Shown here: one piece after another, positions 10,623 to 22,600 of the stretch
Layout: every line of letters begins with the position of its first letter
How positions within the stretch are numbered: the stretch's first letter is position 1
Assembly (NCBI RefSeq): GCF_047495875.1
Contig: NC_092473.1
Location: 15,544,388-15,608,387, forward strand
Direction of reading: 5' to 3'
Origin: Pithys albifrons albifrons
Taxonomy: Eukaryota > Chordata > Aves > Passeriformes > Thamnophilidae
DNA length: 64,000 nt
The notes under the pieces: model-generated
Told to the model about the DNA's origin: nothing
The model's input: the letters and a program-made list of their open reading frames with translations, nothing else
Databases searched by the model: none
Made by a program: the position numbers and the translations under genes

Positions 10623-13600
10623 GTGAGCTGCCCCTGAGCTGCCTCCCCAGGGCAGTGTCGTTAGTGGGACTGGAGCAGGGGGTGGCTGAGAGGGATGGAA
10701 CTGCTCCTGGTGCCCCTGGGCTGCCTCCCCAGGGCAGTGTCGTTAGTGGGACTGGAGCAGGGGGTGGCTGAGAGGGATGGAGCTGCCCCTGTGCTGCCTC
10801 CCCGGGGCAGTGTCGTTAGTGGGACTGGAGCAGGGGGTGGCTGAGAGGGATGGAGCTGCCCCTGTGCTGCCTCCCCGGGGCAGTGTCGTTAGTGGGACTG
10901 GAGCAGGGGGTGGCTGAGAGGGATGGAGCTGCCCCTGTGCTGCCTCCCCGGGGCAGTGTCGTTAGTGGGACTGGAGCAGGGGGTGTCTGAGCTGCTCCTG
11001 CTGTCCCTGTGCTGCCTCCCCAGGGCAGTGTCGTTAGTGGGACTGGAGCAGGGGGTGTCTGAGCTGCTTCTGCTGCCCCTGGGCTGCCTCCCCGGGGCAG
11101 TGTCCTTGCTGGGACTGGAGCAGGGGGTGTCTGAGAGGGATGGAGCTGCTCCCACTGCTCCTGTGCTGCCTCCCCAGGGCAGTGTCCTCACCAGGGATGG
11201 AGCAGGGGGTGTCTGAGAGGGATGGAGCTGCCCCTGAGCTGCCTCCTCAGGGCAGTGTCCTCACCAGGGCTGGAGCAGAGGGTGTCTGAGAGGGATGGAA
11301 CTGCTCCTGGTGCCCCTGGGCTGCCTCCCCAGGGCAGTGTCCTCACCAGGGATGGAGCAGGGGGTGTCTGAGAGGGATGGAGCTGCCCCTGTGCTGCCTC
11401 CCCAGGGCAATGTCCTCGGCAGGGCTGGAGCAGGGGGTGTCTGAGCTGCTCCTGCTGCCCCTGGGCTGCCTCCCCAGGGCAGTGTCCTCGCCAGGGATGG
11501 AGCAGGGGGTGTCTGAGCCACTCCTGCTGCCCCTGAGCTGCCTCCCCAGGGCAGTGCCCTCACCAGGGATGGAGCAGGGGGTGTCTGAGCTGCTCCTGCT
11601 GCCCCTGGAGCTGTGGGGGGGCTGCCCATAGGTGGGCAAGGTGCACACACACGTTCCTCAGGCTGGCTCTGCCAGGACATGGGCACATGTGGCATTCCCT
11701 GGAGCCAGAGGCACCCACTCAGTGGGCAGGTGGGCAGCTGAGGCTCCAGGTGGTTCTCAGCAGGAGCTGTGGGATCTCACCTGGGTCCCAGCACTGAGGC
11801 TGCTCTTGGGGCCATGCTGGGGGTTGTTTCCCGTGCTGCTGGTTTGGTTTCTGGGTGGCAGAGAAGTGTCAGCCCAGGATTGGGGCAAAGGGGCTGATCC
11901 TGTGGCTCAGGAATACCTGCAATTTCTCCAAAAGCTCATTTTTATGGACAACTTTCACCTTTTTGAACAGATTCCTTGTTAGATGTTTAACATTCAGGTG
12001 TTCTTCAAAGCTGATTTTTGTGGACATCTTTCACCTTTTGAAGAGATTCTCTGTCAGATGTTTGACATTCAGGGGTTGTTCTTTATCTCTGAAATCATTT
12101 GAGCTGCTTTTCACAGCCAGATTTACTGAGCTGAGGTTCAGAGTGAAAACAACACATCGAAAAATTAACAGTGTTTGTATTCCAGTTGAATTTTGGGCTT
12201 GGGGGTTTTTTGTGCATATGGAAAACTCAGAGGACAGAAGCTCCTGTGTGGATATTTCCTAGACCCAGCCTGGTTTCTGTCATCTCTGCCCCTGCAGGAT
12301 GCAAAGGGCTCGTTATCCCCCAGCCCCTCCAGCTCCCAGCCCTGCCTGTGTTTGTTCAGCATCATTTCAGCATCATGAAATTCATACTCAGTAGCTGTTA
12401 CTGCTTCCTGTGACCACTGAACTGGAGAACTTATAAACTCCCTTGGTAAACCACAAAAATGCTGATCAGGTTTTAAAGGTCTGACATAAAAGCCTCAGGG
12501 TTTGTGCCCTCGTGGAGTTTCCCCCTCCTTGTGCTTCCCAAAGGCTTCCTGTTGTGTCTGGGTGCCACTGGGCATCAGCCTGTACCTCTGCACAGCTTTT
12601 GGGCTCACTTTGGGTGTGTTGGGATGGATCTTGGGCAGCTGGAGGTGCCAGCAGTGGGGCAGGACAGGCCTGCCCAGGGGAGGTCTCCATGAGGTACCAC
12701 TTGGGTTTGTGATGGGCATTTTGGTGTCACTGGGAGGATTTTCCTCAGCCCAACCCTAAAAACTCTCCTCTTTTGTCTGGTGGGCAAAGCAGAACTCCCA
12801 TCTCTGCTGGTGCTTGGGGCAGAAGGAGGAGGGAGAGGTGGGATCAGCAGCGGGAATGGGCAGTGGGGGCAGTTCTGTGTGTGAGGAGGGGCAGGAAGGG
12901 GGTGGTGGCTCCTCCTCAGGTGAGCAGAGCTGGGAGGGAGCAGGACACACCCCGGTGAGTGGCCCATCAGAGGCAGCCCCATTGCCCAGGGCCAGGCTTT
13001 GGCACAGAGCTGTGCCTCAGGGCAGGGCTGGCAGAAGGATCAGAGGGGTGGGCTGAGCTGGGGGTGCTTTGCCTTCACAGCTCTGCCAGGAGGAGCTCTG
13101 TGACCAACCAACCCAACCTCCCTGAGCTGCAGGAGGGCAGGTTTAGATAAGAGAATAGGGAGAAATTGTTCCCTCAGAGAAGCTGTGGCTGCTCCATCCC
13201 TGGGAGTGTCCAAGGCCAGGTTGGACAGGGCTTGGAGCACCCTGGGCTGGTGGGAGGTGTCCCTGGGGTGAAACAAGGTGGTTTTCAAGGTTTCTTCCAA
13301 CTCAAACCATTCTGGGATTCTCTCAGTGCTCCTCACTCAGCACTTCTCACCTTGGGGTTGCTCCATCACCACCAAACCCCCAGCCAGGACTCGTGGTCAG
13401 TGTCACCTCTGTCACCCTCCTTAGGGCCCTGGGTGTGCTGGGGGACATCAGGCAGGGCCAGAGGGACCTGGAAAAGCCACCTCCATCCAATAAGGGCTCC
13501 TAATGACACAGAGTAAATGCAGGCATCAAGCCCCTTTAATTGGCCCTTTATTGATAGCTGGCAATTACTGCCTGATTTCTGTCACGAGGGGAGTCTGCAA

Positions 13601-16600
13601 AGCAAAAAGGGTCCCAGTGTAAAAAAGCAGCTCTGGTGCCTTTACAGCATTTCAACAAAAACCTGTTTATTTAATATTTACTGCCCTTTTCTTCATTCAG
13701 AATGACTTTTATTGACAATCCTTCTGCTCTGCAAAGGAAGCAATAAAGTTTAATGTTGATATACCACTTAATTCTGCTTTTCAAGATTTGAATTGACATT
13801 ACATGCAAGTTTTATTGGACATTTTATAATTGTTATTGGAGTCATGGTGGCTACGTTGAGTGAGTGTATTTTTCCAGATTCCAACTGGCCTGGAGAATAT
13901 TGCTTTGTCAGGAACCCAAAAAAAGTTGAGCTTTATTGGAGAAAAACAGAGTTTTTTCCAAGTGTGAACTTGCTCTTCTTGCCCAGTTCACGTTTGTGAG
14001 GGAAAAGGCTCAGTGAGTTTGGAAACAGCAGAGAGGAGGGGCTGGGCAGGGGAGGGTGGGTGTCTGTCCACCCTTGGGTTCCTGAGGGATTGGGGTGGTT
14101 CCAGCCTGCTGGAGCATCCTGGGCCACCTCCCATGGGGAAGGTTTGGGTGATGGTGACAAGTTGGACACCAGGAGGAATTTCTTCATCAGAAGGATTGTC
14201 AGGCATTGGAAGGGGCTGCCCAGGGCAGTGGTGGAGTCGCCATCCCTGTGAGTGCTCCAAAGACAGATGGATGTGACACTTGAGGACGTGGTGTGGTGGT
14301 GAACGTGGTGGTGGTGATGGTTGGACTTCATGATCTTAAAGGGCCTTTCCAACCTGAATGATTCCATGATTCTGTGGATCTGGGATTGGTGGGGTTTGTA
14401 GCAGTGGAGGGGTCTGAGGCTCAGCAATGCACACTTAGATCTGCAGCAGCTCAGGGGAAACCGAGTCCAAAGGGTGGGGAAGGAGAGATTTGGGAGGGTC
14501 CTGGAGCCCCCAGGTGAGGTGAGGCCCCTGCTATTTGTGGTTCTGTGGCAGCCTCAGGGCAGAGCCCTGGTTTGGGGGAGGAGGGAGCAGGAGGAGCTGC
14601 GTGGGAAGGCCAGTCCTGTCCTGCTGCTCCCCTTGGCTCTGAACCCCTGGAGCTGCATGTTCCTCACGCCATCTGATGCTCAGCTTACACCAGCAATCGT
14701 GTTTCTTGGCTCCTTCTGAGCCAGGCAGTAAAATTCCACTGCTTGGCCAAGGAGTTGATGAGGGGAAGTGAGAGGAAAGCCAGGAAAGAGCCACCTTGCC
14801 CCTCAGAGCTGGCAGGTAGTGCTGGATTGGGGCACAACAGGAGGCTGCAGCACCACCAGGGAGGGGGCTGAGGTTTTCTGCAGCTGGGCCAGAGGGGAAG
14901 GAGCTCCAGTAGCACAAAGGCAAAAGCCATAAATAAGTAAATAGAGTGGCAAGTCCAAGGCTGGTGCTGTTGGAAAGGCAGGGGTCATTCCCTCACTTCT
15001 GCATCACAGGCACAGCCTGGGGACGTGGGCAGAGCTTGAGGCTCTCCAATCCCTTTGGCTTTGAATGAACATGGGGAGTCTGAGCCCTTTGTGTGGCCTC
15101 TGAGAACTCTGTGGCTGATGCTCCAGCACGGAGCATCCTCGTGGTGGGGAGTTCCTGGAGGGAAACTCCTCCTGGTGCCTGGATGAGCTCAGCCCCACGG
15201 CAGACAGAGGACAGAAGCTCCCAGAGGAGCCAGATGGTGCTGCCAGTTGTTCCCTGCCACCACTCCTGCTCCTGGGGAGCTCTGGCAGTGGGTTTGGGCA
15301 ATCCCAGGGTGGTTTCAGCAGGAGCAGTTTGTAAAGCAGAGGGATGACAACACCAAGAGCCAGGCTGAATTCCAGCCTTGCAGAAGGGAAAGATAAACCC
15401 TTCAAAGTCAGAGCCCCAACCCAGAAACCGCCCAAGGCAGCTCCAGGGGTGCAGCCAAGGAGCTACAGGGGAATGTGGTGGCTTTATGAGGGCAGGGGGA
15501 CCCATGGAGGGACCCCCAGAGGGGAATGTGGCAGAAACCTCTGGCTCCCTTCCCGTGGAAAACAAGCTCTGAGCTCTACCCTTGCCCAGCTGGGCACTGC
15601 ACCAGGGACACCCAACCCCTGGGAGCTGGGAGTGTGCAGGAGAGTGGGCAGCAAAGTCATTTTCCTCCTCCTTTTCTCTTTCTAGGCAGAAAACAGTTGT
15701 TGAATAGACATTTTCTGCCTTGGCTTGGCCAAACCCCAACCTCCTAAAACTTGGGATGGAAATGGACGTTTTCCTCTGGTTGATTTTGTTCCCATCTCTG
15801 CAGTGCTGGGCAGGGGAGGCAAAACAGGGGTTTCCTCCCTCTCTGGTGGGAGGGAGGACCAAGCCCCCTGTCCCCCCCAGCTCTGCCACACCACAAGAGC
15901 TGGAGGGGGGCAGGGGAGGCAAAGCAGGGGTTTCCTCCCTCTCTGGTGGGAGGGGAGGACCAAGCCCCCTGTCCCCCCCAGCTCTGCCACACCACAAGAG
16001 CTAGAGGGGGGCAGGGGAGGCAAAGCAGGGGTTTCCTCCCTCTGTGGTGGGAGGGAGGACCAAGCCCCCTGTCACCCCCAGCTCTGCCACACCACAAGAG
16101 CTGGAGGGATGAACTGCCCTGGCAGCCACACACAGCAAATTGAATCAGGCTGTTGCAGTGCCACAGCTGCAACATATTGTGTTGCTGACTTAGGAGGTAG
16201 CAGAGGTCACAGCAGCAGCCTGGAGAGAGGGAACAAAAATGAAGAGCCCCCCCTTCCCTGCAGAAAGTGTCTGACTCCAGTGTTTGTTTTCACTTGTCAG
16301 ATGCGAGCGGGGTTTGGGCTCTTTCCGGCTCGGCTGTAAATCAGGGGTGTCTCCAGCAGGATTAGCAGAGTGCCCCCAGTGCCAGGCTCGTGGCAGGAGG
16401 ATCAGGCCCTTCCTCAGTGCTTTAGTTATGCACCTCCAGGCCGTGTGCCCTGCTCGGGGAGTTGTTTCTGTGTGTTGGTGCAGGGGAGTGTCGTTGCCTC
16501 CTGAAGGTGTTTGTGAGAATGAAGGCACTGCCCAGTTTGCAGTTTGGGAGGGAGTGTCAGAAAACTGGGGCATTGTTGAGCAGTTCAGTGAATCCCAGAC

Positions 16601-19600
16601 TGGTTTGGGTTGGCAGGGACCTTAAAGACCATCCAGTTCAACCCCTGCCATGGGCAGGGACACCTCCCACCAACCCAGGTTGCTCCAACCTGGCCTTGGA
16701 CACTCCCAGGGCTGGGGCAGCCACAGCTTCTCTGCCCAACCTGTGCCAGGGCCTGCCCACCCTCCCAGGGAAGGATTTCTTCCCAATATCCCACTAAATA
16801 TGCTTTCTTTAAATCCACCCTCCCTGTTCTCTCACTACATGCCCTTGTGAAAAGTCCCTCTCCTGGTTTTCTGTGCCCCTCAGGGCTGGGGAAGGTGGCC
16901 CAGCATTGCTGGCATGGTGTGAGCAGGGGGTGGCACTGCTGGGGCTGGGTAGGGGCTGCCCTGCCAAAACAGAGGGAGTTCAGCCTTCACAAAAACCCAC
17001 ATTCTGTTGGTTTCATTGTGGCTCAGAAAGAAGCAACAAACAGGGAATCCCAGGAAAATGAGAGCAGAGCATGGGGCAGGAATGGCTGGTGGAGAACAGT
17101 TTTGGTGCTCAGCTGTTGGACAATGTGCTTTGGGCTGGGGGTGAGAGGGAGGATGGAGGAAGAGCCATCCAGGGCTTCTTGGGGAGCTTTGGGCTGGGAT
17201 TATGGAGGTTAATCATCGTGCCAGTGCCAGGGCCAGGGGTGCCTGAGGTGCCAGGGGACCCTCCAGCCTTCCCTCCCTCCCTGGCCCTGCCCCAGCTCAG
17301 CCTTTCCTCACAGCAAAACAAAAGGAATGTAGAATCACAGAATCATAGAATGGATTGGGTTGGAAAAGACCTCCAAGATAATCGAGTCCAACACTTGGTC
17401 CAGCTCCAGTCCCTTTCCCAGATCATGGCACTCAGTGCCACGGCCAAGCTCAGCTGAAAAACCTCCAGGGATGGGGAATCCACCCCCTCTCTGGGCAGCC
17501 CATTCCAATCCCTGAGCACTCTCTCTGCAAAGAATTTCTTTCTGCTCTCCAACTTCAATTTCCCCTGGCAGAGCTTGAGCCCATCGTGCCCCCTTGTCCT
17601 ATTGCTGAGTGCCTGGGAGAAGAGACCAACCCCCACCTGGCCAGAACTTCCCTTCAGGCAGTTCCAGACAGTGCTGAGGTCACCTCTGAGCCTCCTCTTC
17701 TCCAGGCTGAACACCCCCAGCTCCCTCAGCCTCTCCCCACAGCACTTGTGCTCCAGTCCCTTCTCCAGCCTCGTTGCTCTTCTCAGTTGGGTTGGAAGAG
17801 ACCTCTGAGATCATTTAAGTTAAATACCAAGTTATCCCCCCTCTCCCCCCAAGAAAACCATCTGAATCAGGCAGAACCCAAACTGTTTAATCACTGCTCT
17901 ATTTGATTTCTCCTCCAGCTCCATGGTGTCTGTTGAGGGGCTGCTGGGCCAGCCACAAGAACAGCAGCACATCCAGCCCAGCCCAGTCACCAGGGCTGCT
18001 CTGGAATGGGGTCTGGGATTAGTTAACAACAAGTTAAGTCCTTGCATTCTGCAGTAGTCAGAGTGACTGAGAAACACTTACTGGGAGCCATAGGAGTGCA
18101 TTTAATTAGCTCCTGAGTCAGGGGCGCTGGGGTTTTTTTTTTCCCTTCTCTTTTTTTGCAGTCGTTAAATAAAGTGTCACCCCAAGGCAGTGCTGTAAAC
18201 TCTGTTTGGATTGTGGCTGCAATAACCCCTCTGGGCGTCATTCAAATTGGACTAAACAGTTTCTGCCGAGCGCTGGTTTCTCTCAAAATAAACCCAAGGC
18301 CGGCTTTGACAAGCTCTAATGAAAAACAAATTGTTAGATTACTTAGAAAAATAATTTGAAGGAAGTCTGAATTAGTTGTAAAGGTGGAAAAGGTTCAGCT
18401 ACTTGAAAATAGAAATTTGGAAGGTATTTATTTTAACCATTAAGCCAGTGGGCCTGAAATGCAGCCTTGTTTGGTGGGGAATGCGCCTAACGAGGGACAT
18501 GAATCATGCTGGTAATCAGCTCGGGAACTTGATTAATTGGCATGGGGACCCTCGGTGACTGCAGCAGGCAGGGCAGCCTGGCAGCACCCCGTGGTGCCTT
18601 CCCATGGCCCATCCTGCTGGCAGCCAGGGCAGCCTTGGAGGGATCCCCCGGCCCTCGGAGGGGTCCCATGGAGGGATCCCATGGAGGGATCCCACGGCCC
18701 TTGGAGGGATCCCATGGAGGGATCCCACAGCCCTTGGAGAGATCCCATGACCCTTGGAGGGATCCCACGGCCCTTGGAGGGGTCCCATGGAAGGATCCCA
18801 CAGCCCTTGGAGGGGTCCCATGGAGGGATCCCATGGAGGGATCCCACAGCCCTTGGAGGGGTCCCATGGAGGGATCCCATGGAGGGATCCCACAGCCCTT
18901 GGAGGGATCCCATGACCCTTGGAGGGATCCCACGGCCCTTGGAGGGGTCCCATGGAGGGATCCCATGGAGGGATCCCACGGCCCTCGGAGGGGTCCCATG
19001 GAGGGATCCCATGGAGGGATCCCCCGGCCCTCGGAGGGGTCCCATGGAGGGATCCCACGGCCCTCGGAGGGGTCCCATGGAGGGATCCCATGGAGGGATC
19101 CCACAGCCCTTGGAGGGATCCCACAGCCCTTGGAGGGATCCCACAGCCCTTGAAGGGATCCCATGACCCTTGGAGGGATCCCATGGCCCTTTCAGGGATC
19201 CCATGGAGGGATCCCATTGCCCTTGGAGGGTTCTCATGGCCCTTGGAGGGATCCCACAGCCCTTGGAGGGGTCCCATGGAGGGATCCCACAGCCCATGGA
19301 GGGATCCCATTGCCCTTGGAGGGACCCCACAGCTCTTGGAGCGATCCCATGGCCCTTGGAGGATCCCACAGCCCTGGGAGGGATCCCATGGCCCTTGAAG
19401 GATCCCACAGCCCTGGGAGGGATCCCACAGCCCTGGGAGGGATCCCAAGGCTCTGCTCCTTGGGGGGTTCATCTGACACTAAACGTGGCTCTTGGGGCCG
19501 CTGCAGCCTGAGGGGTTTGGTGCCTCTGCCTCTGGTGTGCAGCTGGAAATGTGCTGGTTTTCCAGGGAGCAGCATCCAGGCTGTCTCGGAGGCGCCTCAT

Positions 19601-22600
19601 TCCGACAGCCTGGAATGGGATCCCACCAGCTCACCTTTGCTGCTGGAGAGGGTTTGCTCATTAAACCTGAGAGCAGGGTTTGCTTCCCATCTGCATGGGA
19701 GGCCCCAGGATGGAAGCGCTGCCATGGCTGTAAAAGTGCAGCAGGAAGGGCTGGATTGGTTTTCATCCTGACTGGGACTCTTGGCTGCGGGGCCAGGAGG
19801 AGCTGGAGGGGTTTGGCCATCCAAGAGCACGGCTTTGTTTCAGAGCAGCATCTCTTTGCTCCCAGGCAGAAGGACACGGGGGTGGCCGGGAGGGGAGGGA
19901 GATGTGGCTGTGCCAGAGGGATGAGCTCCAGCAGAGGCTCAGCTGTGTGGTGGAAGGTGCCACATGGTGGCCCAGTTTGGTGCAGTTGGTGCCACATCTG
20001 TGCCACGGCAACACCATGGCCAAGCCAGGGAGACCCAGGGGTGCCCCAGTGGCCATTTGTCCTTGGGAATATTGGTGAGGACTGGTGGTCAAGGGTCACC
20101 AGTGAGACCCATGAGTTAGAAGGTTTTTTGGAGTGTGATGGAAACACAACCAGTCGTGGCTGCCACATTCCAGCCTTCCAGGTGGCTCCCAGGGCTCACC
20201 TTCTGTGCTGCTCCAGGTCCCTGTCTCAGCACCCAAACCCCTCCGGAGCCACACGGAGTGACACGAGTGACACCCACCCCGTGTGCTCCTTCCCTCTCCA
20301 AGGGCAGAGCTGGGGAGAGCTCAGGCCCCCTGGGCTCTGGTGCAGGGTTGAGGTGGGGGTTTTTTTCTGATTTTCAGGATGTCTCTGTGCCCCAGAACCC
20401 CCTGCAGGGTTTGCAGGGATCCTGTCAGAGAACACTCCAAGCTGGAGCTCCCAACAGCTGCACTCCCAGATGGGACTGGGTTGGGTGGGAGGCAGAGTAT
20501 GTGCTGCACATGGGGCTGCAGGGCCAGGGGAGTGAGTGTGAAACAGGCTGTGGAACAAGAGCCAGGCATGTTGCTGATGTGCCTGACATGATCCTGACCA
20601 TGCACTGTTGCCATATTTCCAGTGGTGATTATTTATTTGCGTTGAGTGGAGCAACTAAACTAAACCCATTACTACCCATTAACGTTGCCCAAGCCAAGGG
20701 ACTCGCCCAGTAACACATGTCAGGCCTCTTCAGACTGTGGATGTCTCCAGTTTCAGTGCAATGCTTTGAAGGGATGGTGAAGCTCTTGCAAGTTTAATCA
20801 CGTTTTCTGTCCCTTAGCCCTGCTCTGAGCTGGTCCCGTTGGCTCTGCCCAGCCCTTGGCTCTGCCCAGCCCTTGGCTCTGCCCAGGTCTCTGCTGTTCA
20901 GGGTGACAGGTCTCTGCTGCTGGGCTGTGCAATTTGCTTTCTCTCCTCCCACCATCTCGATTACAGGACCTTTAAATAATGTTTTCTATTCCATTAAAAG
21001 AAAAAAGAAAAAGGCAAAATCAGCTCAGCCTAACTGGAAACAGATGACAGATGATGAACTTCTTTTAAAGGGAATTTTTAATCCATGTGTTATGAAAGAA
21101 TCATTTCATGGTGTCAGATATGGGTGTGTGAAGGCAGAATGTGCCCATTCCAGGGATGAACAAAGCTGGAGGGGGATGATGCCTTTGGTCTGGTGGTCTT
21201 GGGGCAAGGGGAGGATTTTGCTGCTGTTCCAGGGCTGAAAAGAGGCTTCTCCCCATTCCTGCTCCTTAGTCTTTCCTCTGGTACCCCTGGCTGTCGGAGC
21301 AGTTGATTTTTGCTCTCACCTTGGACTCCTGGGGTGGTTTGACTGGAATGGTTTGGGTTGGGATGGACCTTAAAGCCCATCCAGTGCCACCCCTGCCATG
21401 GGCAGGGACACCTCCCACCAGCCCAGGCTGCTCCAAGCCCTGTCCAGCCTGGCCTGGGACACTCCCAGGGCTGGGGCAGCCACAGCTTCTCTGGGCACCT
21501 GTGCCAGGGCCTGCCCAGGCAGGTGGTGCCTTCTGTCCTGCCAGGTGTTTTTTTAATTAATCTGCATATTTCAATAAGTGATGTCCTGTCAGATTAACTG
21601 AGTGTGTGTTTTCTGCACGTGTGTAGTTGGATTGAAACATGGATGGCAGCTGGATGTACATCTGTGAAACCTCCCACAGATCAGAGGGACAAATTCTCCC
21701 ACTGTCCCTCACACAAACACTGGAGAACTTTAATGAAATCCATTAAAATGAATCCCATGTAATTTCAGAGTAAAGCCCAAGCTGTGGAACTCTCTGTCTT
21801 GGTGATAGAGGTGAAGATGGATTTTTATTTTCCTTGCTTTGATGAAAATAACTCCTGTGCTTGTTGTGGGCCAAGCTGCTGGTTTCGTGTTTCTGTGTGA
21901 TGCTGCTGCCTCCAGAGAGGCTTGAGTTGGGTTTGGAAGTGTTGGGCTGAGGATGCTGCCCCGGGATTCTTTAGCCCACACGCAGTTTACACAGCTGGAC
22001 CAGCCCATCCTCCACCAGGGGCTTTATCTCTTTGGTGATGCAAGAGGCAGAAATTGCAGGAAACCCGTGGCACTCACTCAGGGCTTTCATGTTCCAAGGA
22101 AAGTGGAGCTTTGGGAGCTGCTGACTCAGAGCATCGCTGATGAGAGCAGGATGAGAGCAGGATGAGAGCAGGATGAGGGCAGGATGAGAGCAGGATGAGG
22201 GCAGGATGAGAGCAGGATGAGAGCAGGATGAGGGCAGGATGAGAGCAGGATGAGGGCAGGATGAGAGCAGGATGCTCTAGGGGCAGTTGGGACCGTGTGC
22301 CAGGATGGTGCCACACGGGCATCCCATCTTCATAGAATCACAGAATGGATTGGGTTGGAAAAGACCTCCAAGATCAGCAAGTCCAACCCTTGATCCAGCC
22401 CCACTGTGATCACCAGCCCAGGGCACTCCGTGGTGATCACAGTAGGGTTGGATCAAGACATGGTGGATTCTCCCTCAGTGCCACATCCACAGAATCACAG
22501 AATGGATTGGGTTGGAAAAGACCTTGGAGATCATCGAGTCCAACCCTTGGTCCAACTCCAGTCCCTTTACCAGATCATGGCACTCAGTGCCACGGCCAAG

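Noticed and set aside
22139..22274. GATGAGAGCAG repeats as an origin iteron array
   Set aside because: Short slippage-type repeat in a vertebrate intron; no replication-related context.
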